Assembly: GCA_905221605.1 (NCBI GenBank) | Contig: CAJNDS010000597.1 | Span: forward strand, 1 to 64,000 | Source: Symbiodinium natans | Lineage: Eukaryota > Sar > Dinophyceae > Suessiales > Symbiodiniaceae | Length of the DNA stretch: 64,000 bases | Reading direction: 5' to 3' | In this document: piece by piece, positions 50,431 through 60,402 of the stretch | How the letters are laid out: every line of letters starts with the position of its first letter | Position numbering within the stretch: position 1 is the first letter of the stretch | Program-made: the position numbers and the translations under genes | The notes under the pieces: model-generated | What the model was told of the DNA's origin: nothing | The model's input: only the letters and a program-made list of their open reading frames with translations | Databases searched by the model: none

Positions 50431-50943
50431 AATCTGGGTCCAGACGGCACAGGTGGGTTTTCGAGATGCAAGCTGCTGAGGGCGTAGAGGAAATCCTGGT
50501 AAATGTAAAGAAACGGAGGAGTTTTCTTTGGATTGCGTCAAAACAAGAAAATAGCAAACTCTTGGTCCAAGCGTCGAAGGTGGGTGTAGTAAAGCAAGTA
50601 GAATCCTGGTCCAACATGCAAGGTTGGGTTTTCGAGATGCAAACTGCTTGGTGCCATGTATCTCGGGCGCCGGCTTTGCATCTCGAAACCCAACCTTGCA
50701 TGTCGGACGCCACAGTCCCCACACACGTCCGAAACAGCCCGAAACATCGGCTTAAAGGGGGGTGTGAAGCTGCAATCCAACAGCACTCAGCAGCCTCAGA
50801 TTCAAACAAGGGAGCTCAAAGCACCAAACGTTCAGGAAGGAATTCCAATGTGGGAGGGCTTCGAGTTTGGAGTACGATGTGAACTGGGAGGCAGAGTTGC
50901 ATCCTGAGATCTCCTATGGTCCCCTATGATTTCGTGATCCCCG
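50431..50943. other. Intergenic, nothing recognised
   Basis: Contains an inverted pair: CATGCAAGGTTGGGTTTTCGA near 50617 and CGAAACCCAACCTTGCATG near 50684, about 45 bp apart, which could form a hairpin. No coding motif. Confidence 0.45.
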
Positions 50944-50996
50944 CGTGAAGCGAGTGAGGCGAGTGAGGCGAGTGAAGCGAGTGAAGCGAGTGAAGC
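50944..50996 (+). repeat. 9-bp tandem repeat (GCGAGTGAA/G)
   Basis: Six units of GTGAAGCGA / GTGAGGCGA type. Confidence 0.85.
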
Positions 50997-51796
50997 ATGA
51001 TGGGTCGAAGTCTCGCGAGATCTCGCGAGAGAGGTGCTGGCGCTGCCGGGCGGCGCTGTGCTGGGAACCCTGTGTCATCCGTGTTGGCTCTGAGTGTTTT
51101 TGCGCAGAACTCAGGTTGGGGTGGATCTTCGTGTACAGGGAAGACGGCACGTGGGGAGCCCGCAGAGCCGCAGAGCCTTCGAGCCTTCTCGCATCTTCTC
51201 GCCTTTGGGCGCTTTTCAGTGCCCGTGCCCTCACGTGCCCTCAAAATCTCAGGCGCCGCAGGAAGGAGGACAGCGCTATGGACATGAGAGATGAACGCCA
51301 AACAAAATCTTGAGTGAGAGCTTTGTGAGAAAAGCAACATGACTGCTTGTCTTAGCTTTCTCCCAGTCGCTTTTTCTTTTTCGCTCTCTCCCTCTCTCCC
51401 TCTCTCCCCCTCTCTCCCCTCTCTCCCACTCACTCCCTCTCTGTTTTTCTTTCCGAACTCATTTCTGGCTCTTTCTCTTTTTCTGAGAGTGTGCCACTCG
51501 GAGATTTGAGGAGGCGATGCTGCGGGGCACCGGGCAGCGGGCCCAGAGCGGCTCTCTCTTCAGCCTTTGAGAAAGAGAAGTTTGGGTTGCAAGCTAGACG
51601 TGTTCTGTTTTTTGTTTTGCATGTTTGTGCTTTCCCTTGTAGTCTGTCTGCTGTGAGGCTCTCCCACGCGGCCTGGAGCGGCGGCTCCAAGAAGTTGCCG
51701 AGGGTTTCTTGTAAAAGAGCCGAATCCCAGAAGCAAAGCAGACTCAATGAAGAAACAAGACTCTCTCGAACTCTCTCAAACTCTCCTCCCTCCTGC

Positions 51797-51802
51797 CTTT
51801 TT

Positions 51803-51840
<38 letters not shown>

Positions 51841-51855
51841 CCTCTCTCTCGAACG
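51797..51855. repeat. CT dinucleotide-rich tract
   Basis: A run of T followed by (TC)n and CCCTC units. Minus-strand frames of Glu/Arg repeats here are artefacts. Confidence 0.9.
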
Positions 51856-52071
51856 GGGAGGACCAAGAACAGTAGGAGAATGTCCGTGTCTTCTCTCTGA
51901 GCTTAGCTCTCCTGAGTTCTCTAACTTTTAGAAAGTCTTCATTCTGAGCTTCTGTTCCCAAATTGCGGACTCGCGAAGCTCGGAACAAGTTCTGGAGAGC
52001 AGGCTTAAAACTGGCCATGCCCGAGTTGTGAGAAAGGGCGCGGAAATTTTCCTTGTCGTTTCGGCTTCTCG

Positions 52072-52161
52072 CTTCACTGCACCCACTGCACTCACTGCAC
52101 TCACTGCACTCACTGCACTCACTGCACTCACTGCACTCACTGCACTCACTGCACTCACTGC
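52072..52161. repeat. 9-bp tandem repeat (CTCACTGCA)
   Basis: About nine perfect to near-perfect units. It codes for Ser-Ala-Val-like or Cys-Ser-Glu strings in open frames but shows no gene context. Confidence 0.9.
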
Positions 52162-52605
52162 ACACTCATTCTGGGTTTGGAGACATGCGCATCGTTGAGC
52201 GTTGTTGAGAATCTCGAGATTTCTCAAGCAGCGCAGCCGCAGCGGTGTTGCTGCTGACTTGCCGCAACTGCCCTTCGACCGCCATCAGTTCGACGCCCAT
52301 CGGTTTCCAGGAGGTTCCCACACAGACGTAGCATGACGTCATGACAACTTGTTCACTACAGGTCTAGAAGACGTGTCCTCTCCAGTTCAGTTCCTGAGAT
52401 GCAGATTTGCTCGACGCCGCCGTAAGTCATCAAAAGGGGTCCTTAAAAGAGCGTTTTGGGTCGTTTCGCTCTACCTGTAGGCGAAAGTCCGAAGAGGAGA
52501 AGAGGCGAACATCGGATCGGGAGTGGAGCAGTGCTCCGTGATGTTCAGCTCCTTGCCGGCAAGATGAACAGCAGTGGAGTCTCTCCCCTACCCCTCCCCC
52601 TCCCC

Positions 52606-52711
52606 CCTCTCTCTCTCTCTCTCGCTCTCTTTCTCTCTCTTTATCTCTATCTCTATCTCTCGCTCTCTTTCTCTCTCTTTCTCTCTCTTTCTCTCTCTTT
52701 CTCTCTCTTTC

Positions 52712-52742
<31 letters not shown>

Positions 52743-52745
52743 CTT

Positions 52746-52789
<44 letters not shown>

Positions 52790-52797
52790 TCTCTTTC

Positions 52798-52828
<31 letters not shown>

Positions 52829-52935
52829 CTTTCTCTCTCTTTCTCTCTCTTTCTCTCTCTTTCTCTCTCTCTCTCCCTCCCTCTCCCTCCCTCCTCGACT
52901 CTCCCTCCTCGACTCTCTCACTCTCTCACTCTCTC
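52606..52935. repeat. (CTCTTT)n pyrimidine satellite
   Basis: About 330 bp of TCTCTC/TTTCTCTC units on the plus strand, purine-rich on the other. Long Ser/Leu/Phe or Glu/Arg frames are by-products. Confidence 0.95.
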
Positions 52936-54940
52936 GCTGCCGCCCTCTCCAATCTCCGATTCTCTTGTGCTTCTTTGGTGCGTGGATGTGCGTGGTGGGA
53001 GCTTGTCCTTGTGGACCACTCTCACACCGGTCTCATGTCATCTCCTGTGGAAAGCTTCTGCGTGTTTCTGAGGCGGCTGCTGCTGCACGGACTCTCAGGA
53101 GACAAGCAGAGAGAATGAAAGCTCGCAGTGAGAAGTGAGACTGCTGCATCTGCGCGGCTTTGCGGCGAGCTGCGGTGCACCTGCGGTGCACCTGCGGTGC
53201 CAGCGCGTCTGAGCTGCAAGGATCCCTTGGAGACCCAGTTCAATTTGCCGATTGCGTCCGATGAGAAGACCGTGCCTTATCTGGCCACCGACAGAAGGCT
53301 GCAAATTCTGTTTTGAGAATTGCTGGGCAGCTCTGCAGTGCTAGCTCAACTGCTAGGGTGGCCACCTCGAAGGACAAGCAGAGTTGGTTCTCCAGTATAC
53401 GTGGAGTTTTTGGGGCGTTGCGTCTTGTCAAGGATGTGCCATCGGCTCGGTGACGGCCGCAGTCAGGGGCAGTTCAACGGCGAGGATGCTAGGCAGAACG
53501 GCAAAACGATATGAACCAAAGGTCCACACGTTCCCTGACGCCTGAAGAGAAAGAGGCCGAGAAGGCGCAATCTCTCACAATCTCTCACAGCATCTCACAG
53601 CATCTCACAGCATCTCACAGCACTCCGGTGCTTCAAGTCAAGGCGTCTCAGAAGTTGCGTATCCCTTGTCAGGTCCGCTTGCAGGGTTTGGTGAACAACT
53701 TCGCCAAAAAAGCGCGGGCACCATGTGAGATCAGGGATGTCCTCGTTTACAGGCGTTCAAGAGGCGTTCAAGAGGTGCTCAAGAGGCGCTCAAGAGGCGC
53801 TGTGTCAAGGTGTACTCTCTCGGAGCGCAGAAACGAAGGTTCAGTGAGAGTTCTCTGCAGCTTTGTCTGCCAGCTCTGAGGCAGTGCGAGGTTGCCCTTG
53901 CGTGTGCTCCAACTTGTGTTGCACAAATTTTGCTACATGTCTACAGGAGTCGCCGTGGGGCTCTTGGCAGTCTTTGCTGTCTCGGCAGGTACTTCAAAGA
54001 AGGCACAGCGACTCGATTCGAGACGCAGTATCGGATAGCTCGCAACCTGGGCCGAGAGAACAGGTCATGGAATGTCACGAAGTTGCCCAAAGACTGGGAA
54101 AGACTGCCCAGAGTCGTCTGCCCAAGCACCAAGGATAAGAGTCTGGAGTATCTGATTTTGGTGAACCCGCAGGCTTGGTGTCGATAGCACTCCTGCCCCA
54201 CAATTCACAGTGAGTGTTCTCGGCAGGAGCCGGGAGTCACGGAAGTCACCTGCCCCATAGCAGCCATCCAGGACCAGAATATAGAACCAGGTCAGAAACA
54301 TTAGACGCATAGTAGACGCATAGCTTCCTTTAGGGAAAGCGCGTAATCGCTTAGGTATTGCATAGCACCGCTCGTCTCCATGAGTTGACATGTCGTGTCA
54401 GTATCTTTGCTGGCCCTCGGAGTCTTTTTTTGTTCTGCGCGATCTGTGGCTCCTCTTTCCTTGCTGTGTCATGTTGTGTCACGTCTGTTCTTGCGTCCTC
54501 TGTGTCTCGATTTCTGGTTTCTCGTCTTTTCCGGGCTCTTAAAGATGCGCAGGGCGCAGCTTCCCGTGACTTCCCTTGACCGCGCCCCGTACAAATAATC
54601 CTAGCAGAATGCCATACAAGCAAGAGCCTAAACCCCAAGCCCGACACTGCCTCGGCTTTGTTTTGTTCCGTGTCCTCGGCGGGACACCTTAGACGAGCGG
54701 ATGTTCAAATTGCACTTCTTCGTGTTGTGGGGCACGACATTCGCGCCCTATCAGTTCTCAGGTGCCTGGCAGCACCCGCTTCGACAACCATGTTCTTCAA
54801 TCTCAAAGCGTGTGCAGAGTGTGACGTGTTGCGCGTGGGCTCCTTCCAGCTGCCGCTCTCCATGACGATGCTTCGCAGTCGAAGGCAACACATCGCAAAG
54901 AGCTGAGCGGAGCAGAATTTACTGCCAATCCTAGTTTGTA
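52936..54940. other. Intergenic, no certain gene
   Basis: Several frames of 60-125 codons are present. The plus-strand frame 53810-54187 ends with a plausible stretch (KLPKDWERLPRVVC then KDKSLEYLILVNPQAW), but without a family or splice evidence I do not call it. Four CATCTCACAG-type units lie near 53585-53625. Confidence 0.35.
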
Positions 54941-54947
54941 AAGTTCC

Positions 54948-55065
54948 GCAATGGAGTGTTTGTTAACGATGCTTTATGTTGATGACATCTTTGTTAGTGG
55001 CCCTAGCAAGATGCACGAAATGCTGAACATTGAAGACTCAGTTCCTGCGGGTTTCAGGTACGACG
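54948..55065 (+). pseudogene. Copia-type reverse transcriptase remnant
   Basis: In one frame: AMECLLTMLYVDDIFVSGPS then KMHEMLN. LYVDD with a following hydrophobic and Ser-Gly segment is the motif C region of Ty1/copia RT. A TAA lies a few codons upstream (54940), and the match fades after about 40 codons, so it is a short fossil unrelated in detail to elements A and B. Confidence 0.55.
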
Positions 55066-55847
55066 CGAGCGATGTTGCAGGTTTTGTCCGTGAGACGTGA
55101 GAAGCGTAGACCTTAAGAAAGTCGCACTACCAATCGGATCCGCAGCCTTGCTGTAGGCCAGAGGCCTCACTAACTTCCTTGAGCGCTCTTCTTGATTTGT
55201 GAACACACAATCGCAGTGTCGCACCCAAAAGCCCTCGGAAACACAAAGCACTCGTCTTCTCGCTCAGATTGTTCGAGGACATCTACTCTATGGCTGAGGA
55301 TGGCACGTGGCGACCTCAGGGGAGTTCGGGCACCCTCTCTTTCATCTCTTTTGTCCGTTGCGTGCCCTATGTGCCCTGAAGGAGCTGCTTTCCACCAGAA
55401 GTAGTCACTGCTTTGGGAGCAGAGGACGCAGTGAGTGCCATGACGCAGTGAGTGCCGTAACGCACCGTGCTGTTCGCTGATCCTTTTTTGGCTGGATCAC
55501 GTTCGTTGAAAGGTCCGTCACTTTCAGCAGCTCGCAATCTGTTGACCGCTCGGACAAAGGGGCGAACAGCGGGAAACAAGGTGTTATATGGTTGTACGGA
55601 CCGTTGCTTCCAGTACATCGCATCCAGTCCTGTTGTCGATTCTGATGGTCGTTTCTGTTTCCATCTGTCATTCTCTTTCTTCTAATCCATTCAAAGGTGG
55701 TCGCCGGATCGTTTTGGTGTGGGTGTTGCATGACCGGTTGATGGCTGCGTACACAACATGCGGGGCCGATTAGTCTGATCTGCATGATCTGCGGATCTGA
55801 AGAGAAAATTGGAGCTGCTGACTGAACCTTTTCAGCTTTTTTGCGCA

Positions 55848-56159
55848 GAATTGGGGGCTAGGACGGAGGAGTGGGAGGAGAGCAGCCAGATGCTTCTACC
55901 AGTCTATGAAAAGAAAGTTGCACAATGGTTTCCTCCTTATGCCTCCGGGCCAGGACAGAGAGCGCCTCTTGATGATCGCGCCGGCCTCATTTCTGTGCCG
56001 CGGAGCATCAATGCAGGTGCAACGCCTGTGCAGGTGTTTAGCGACGCCGATGGAAAGCTATTCAGGCTCGGGAGAGATCATAGTGATCCAGCGAGGAGTG
56101 TAAGGGCAAAACAGGCCCCAAAAAAGTTACTGGAGACCACTTGGTATTTGCCAAGATAG
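55848..56159 (+). CDS. Possible terminal exon of an unrecognised host gene
   Basis: After CTTTTTTGCGCAG (pyrimidine tract and AG, ending at 55848) the frame reads LGARTEEWEESSQMLLPVYE, later QWFPPYASGPGQRAPLDDRA and QVFSDADGKLFRLGRDHSD, and ends at the TAG at 56157-56159. The open frame starts upstream at 55809. Amino-acid composition is natural and the frame stops just where base composition drops to AT-rich. I do not recognise the family. Confidence 0.3.
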   Translation, partial: ELGARTEEWEESSQMLLPVYEKKVAQWFPPYASGPGQRAPLDDRAGLISVPRSINAGATPVQVFSDADGKLFRLGRDHSDPARSVRAKQAPKKLLETTWYLPR

Positions 56160-57180
56160 GAATAGCGGTACCCGCACAAATAGGAATAGAATTCCCTTAA
56201 AGCGACCCCCAAAAGGGTACCCCTATTTATCAACTTGAGGTGGTCAGATATACAACGTTTTACGGGAATCCAGTTGTCATCAAGCGAAGCCGTGGCGAGG
56301 AAATGACATATGTTGAAAGCAACTTATATATACCGAAAATTGTATTATGAGGTTCTGTAGCAAAATTCCTGTACCACCTTGACAACTTTGCGCATATAAT
56401 GGACCTATACTGAAGTTTTTCGACAACTTCAAATTTAGACTGCTACCATTCGCGTGTTTTTGGTGCTATAGAGTCAATTGATGGTATACTATCACTCATG
56501 ATTACTCATTTGAAATTTCTGATTCAGATATATATATATATATATACATATAGGCATATAGGATACAAAGTTTGAGACCTTATATTGAAACCACTGCTGG
56601 TATAAAATGTAGAGAGAAGGGAAAAGAATGTAAACGAAATGAAGCAAGATACAACACCTGAACCAACACGGAAGCTGCTAGAACATATGTGCGAGTTATT
56701 AGAGGAAGACGAAAGACCAAATGATCATCGTGGCAGGTATTCACAAAGACAGAATACAAACTGCAACCTGTAAATAGCCATGATGTGATCCAGAATATTG
56801 TATCATCGTTATTTTATTTGTGGGAGCACGTGCATGTTTCGGGGGAAATGGTTAAAGTGTTGTGGGAACTGCCTTCGTATCTGTTGAGAAATGTTTGAGT
56901 TGATTGAAAGTTCATTATTTGTTATACTGTATTTGTTTTTTTTGTATAATCAATAAAGGCTGAAGATGTATCAGTGAAAAACCGATGGGCACCTAGAAAA
57001 TGCCGTTTGGATTCGGTGGCAAGAATGAGAACTAGGACATAGGGGCGCGAGTAGTCGGTAGTTGTGATTTTGCCGGAAAATTGGTTAACTTTTAGAAGAC
57101 ATGTTATTTTTTTTGTGTTTAGGTTGCTAATGCTAGAAGTTGTTTTGATAGATTTCAAGGTATTTAACGGTTTTGGTTTG
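56160..57180. other. AT-rich island
   Basis: About 1 kb clearly richer in A+T than the rest of the window, with a (TA)n run near 56528-56545, poor in open frames longer than 80 codons. Edges are fairly sharp. A CTTGG...CCAAG hairpin lies at the left edge (about 56140-56155). It may be a non-autonomous transposon or transferred organelle-like DNA. No gene of either type was recognised. Confidence 0.5.
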
Positions 57181-57981
57181 CGGATTGAAAGATTGTGTGT
57201 AAAAATGGCGGGCTATTGCAGTGAGAATTCTGGAATTGAGTGCAGCCTGGAAGGTTCTGCCTGGTCGAAGAAACGACCGAGAGCCGAGACACATTCCTGG
57301 AGTGCATGAGGCCTGGGCGACCTCGACAGAGTGAGGTACACCACAGCTATCAACCTTTTGTGCCCATGTGGATCACCTGTAACAATACCGGATGAAGTCA
57401 GGAGTTTGGGACCCAAGGTCCAAGATTGACCCTGGGACTAATTAGCAAGAAAGCTTGTACCTTGGATCCGAGCACGATACGATTTTGGTACTTTTCAGTA
57501 CGTTCAGTAGGATCGAAGATTTGGATTCCAGAGTACCCAGAGTTGTTTGATCTTGGATGTTGCGTGGCGTACTTGGCTCCCTATCTCTGCAGCTCGATCT
57601 GAGACCAAAGGCTCGTGAACCTTGAATATGCCAGGCAAAGTAGCGCAGTTGCTGCCGACATGGCTCCATTCTTCATGATTCAATGTGCCCGGCCCTTCCG
57701 GGCCTTACCATTTGGGGTTCCCCCACCTCCCCCCCTCCCCGCTCCCCTCCCCCTCCGTCCCCTTTACTTGTAATGTACCCGGTATTTCCCGGGCCCTCCG
57801 ACGATTTGACGATTTCATTCTCGTCAAAGCAGATTTCTTTTGGCGAGCACTGATTGTCGCTTCCCTGCTTCTGACTAGGCGCCGGCTCCCCCTGCACCTG
57901 AACTGCTCCTCATCAAACATTCACAACATTCAGGCAACTGCACACTGGTCACCCGCTCAGCTGAAGACTGAAGCTTTAGGT
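57181..57981. other. Intergenic, nothing recognised
   Basis: Short GGCCCTTCCGGGCC- and CCCGGTATTTCCCGGG-like palindromes occur at 57690-57800. No coding motif. Confidence 0.45.
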
Positions 57982-58728
57982 CTAACTTCTTGACGCCTCT
58001 ACACAATTGAATTGCTTGTTGCACGCACTGCAAGACCTTGGACGTGAATGCAAGAACTTCGCTGCCAGTGACTGCGCTGCCTGATCAAGGTTTGTTTGAC
58101 AGGCCTTATCGCTCACAGACCTGCGTTGCTCTTTCCAATCCAATTCTTGGTGACTACTTTCACCGAAATCACGATGCCGATCTGCATCCCATTGTATTGC
58201 AGGTGCCTTTCCCCTTGCATGATGCTGTTTCCCAAAATCGCTCAGCTGGTCCCCCTCAATGGGAGCGAGCATGCGCATGGGTTCCTCCGAGCCTTCATGA
58301 GACATCGAACACGACGGCCACTCTCCCGCCGTCATTTGGCAAGCCGAGTTGATAGCACGTCGGTCAAGACATGCCAGTCTCCACTTGTTGACCATCCCCA
58401 GTATCCCCAGGAGCAACCCTCCGCCATCGCCACGGGTAAAGAACTGCACACTGCCCGGGCTGCCCGTGGCAAAGAGATGTCCAAAAGGACAAGCGCCACC
58501 CTGCCGGCAGACAACATCACTCACCGCTGCAACGGCCGCACCTTCAAGCAAGATGCTAACCCCCGAAAGAACAGACCAGCGTTGCAGCACTGACCAGTAT
58601 GTCTTCGAAGCCATCAACATACCACGGCGACGAAGACGGCGACGAAGTGTCCAACACACGCACGCACACAGACCCCTCCCCTTCCTAGACACATCCCTCA
58701 CAGACCTTTGCGAATTACCAAAAGGCAC
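57982..58728 (-). CDS. Unrecognised ORF of 248 codons, doubtful
   Basis: Open on the minus strand from 58728 to 57982. It has no motif I know. The C-terminal RSCSACNKQFNC could be part of a zinc finger. A 165-codon frame lies opposite on the plus strand, so this may be chance. The start lies next to the CA microsatellite. Confidence 0.15.
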   Translation of the reverse strand: MPFGNSQRSVRDVSRKGRGLCACVCWTLRRRLRRRGMLMASKTYWSVLQRWSVLSGVSILLEGAAVAAVSDVVCRQGGACPFGHLFATGSPGSVQFFTRGDGGGLLLGILGMVNKWRLACLDRRAINSACQMTAGEWPSCSMSHEGSEEPMRMLAPIEGDQLSDFGKQHHARGKAPAIQWDADRHRDFGESSHQELDWKEQRRSVSDKACQTNLDQAAQSLAAKFLHSRPRSCSACNKQFNCVEASRS

Positions 58729-58745
58729 TGCAGGTCACAAAACAA

Positions 58746-58770
58746 ACACACACACACACACACCAACACA

Positions 58771-58830
<60 letters not shown>

Positions 58831-58837
58831 CCCCCCA

Positions 58838-58920
<83 letters not shown>

Positions 58921-59018
58921 ACACACACCCACACGCAGCCCCACACGCACACGCACCCCCACACGCACACGCACACGCACACGCACACGCACACACACAC
59001 ACACAAGCACAAGCACAC
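58746..59018. repeat. (CA)n microsatellite
   Basis: About 270 bp of CA, interrupted by CCCCCCC and by CACACACG variants towards the right end. Thr/His or Val/Cys frames through it are artefacts. Confidence 0.97.
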
Positions 59019-60345
59019 AAGACAACGCAGGGATGCTTGGCGCAGGGCAGCAACCGGCGAACATTCCGTTTGTGGTCGACGGTGCACTGCCCAAAACACT
59101 TGGAACTTGCGGCGTCGTTTGTGGTGCAGAGTCCCTCTTGAGGGGTTTGCAGGTGTGGTCAGGTTATAGGCTATAGGGTCCACGTGGGCTTTTATCATTT
59201 TGTCTGATTCCATAAACAGGGTCCGCAGAGCTCCGGAGCGCACAAGCCGCGTGAGGAAACAAGCCAAATCTCCAGAACTCGCCATACAATGTACCATGTG
59301 CAGTCCTACAACTTCACACGCGAGCTGCATGCCATGTTGTTTGGGGGTAATTAAGTTAGTGGGGCTGCCAACGTGCACGATGCTTAGCGCGAAGGATTCT
59401 TTGCATCTATGCGCAGTCGAACCCTGGCGAGCGGTGAGCCTAATTCCCAGGCACTCCGGATGTTTCACTAAAACCAAGGCTCGTAACAATAGCGTACGGC
59501 CTTGGTGCAAAGCTCAAAAGATGTGAGAGGGCTGTCTTGCGCTGTCTTGCGCTTCTTCGACATGGTCCTTTGACACGTCTTTGTGTCTTTGTGTGGGCCT
59601 TTGTCAGCTCGACCGAACCCAATATTTCAGGCATGGGCACTGCAGAACGCTTCCATCAGCATCATCTTCGCGACATCGATGTGCTAAACAAGTCCATTTG
59701 CAAGCAACCATGCTCTGAGCCATTGAGAAAACGGCCTCGTCCGAGGCAGGACCATGAATCGAGCAGTGTCAGCAAATGTCAGAGCAGAGTGACGAATACA
59801 ATGGAGATTGAAAAAGGGAGAGGAGAGCGCGGAGATCCCAAAGATCGCATTCTCCCCCCCCCCCCCTCCCCCGCCTCCCACGATTTCCTTTGCCAGGCCC
59901 GGTGCCGATGCGGCGGTGCCTTGCAGTGGCCACGATGGCGACAGTGTTCCCGGGACATAAAAAAAGTCTCCCCCTTGTCTGTTTTTCTTCTCTCCTGATT
60001 TGCAGAGCTAGTTGATCGCTCGCCCCAACGTGTTGAAAATCGTTGAGTGATGCCTTCAGGAGGCTTCCTTCAGGCTTCGCCCCAAAACACCAGAGATAGC
60101 TTGAGCTTCTTCCGGACCCCAGAAGCCCCGCCCCCAGACGTAGAAAGGTACGTAAGGAGAGCTCTTGAGTGGCAAAATGTGGGATGTCAGATGTCTCATT
60201 CCTCTTCCTTGTTTCTTTAACTTCCGCTGGCCAGAGACTCATTCACAGCTTCTCTCCTTGGAAGGCTGGCCTCCGATATGTCCTGCTTGCTGCAGTCCCG
60301 TTGGGGCCCGAGAGGTCTTGACGCAGCTCCCTTCCCCATTTCCTT
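59019..60345. other. Intergenic, nothing recognised
   Basis: Overlapping frames of up to 157 codons on both strands without motifs. A C-run of about 13 lies near 59856. Confidence 0.45.
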
Positions 60346-60402
60346 CCCCTCCCTTCCACCCCTCCCTTCCACCCCTCCCTTCCACCCCTCCCTTCCACCC
60401 CC
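60346..60402 (+). repeat. 15-bp tandem repeat (CCCTTCCACCCCTCC)
   Basis: Four near-perfect units in a pyrimidine-rich stretch. Confidence 0.9.

Noticed and set aside
49757-50809. Minus-strand frames of 320-350 codons rich in Phe/Tyr/Leu
   Set aside because: They translate the TAAAATAG satellite in several frames at once.
52430-53118. Glu/Arg-rich and Ser/Leu/Phe-rich frames
   Set aside because: Products of the CT satellite. No stop is expected in such repeats.
58349-59510. Thr/His-rich and Val/Cys-rich frames of up to 275 codons
   Set aside because: They run through the CA microsatellite.
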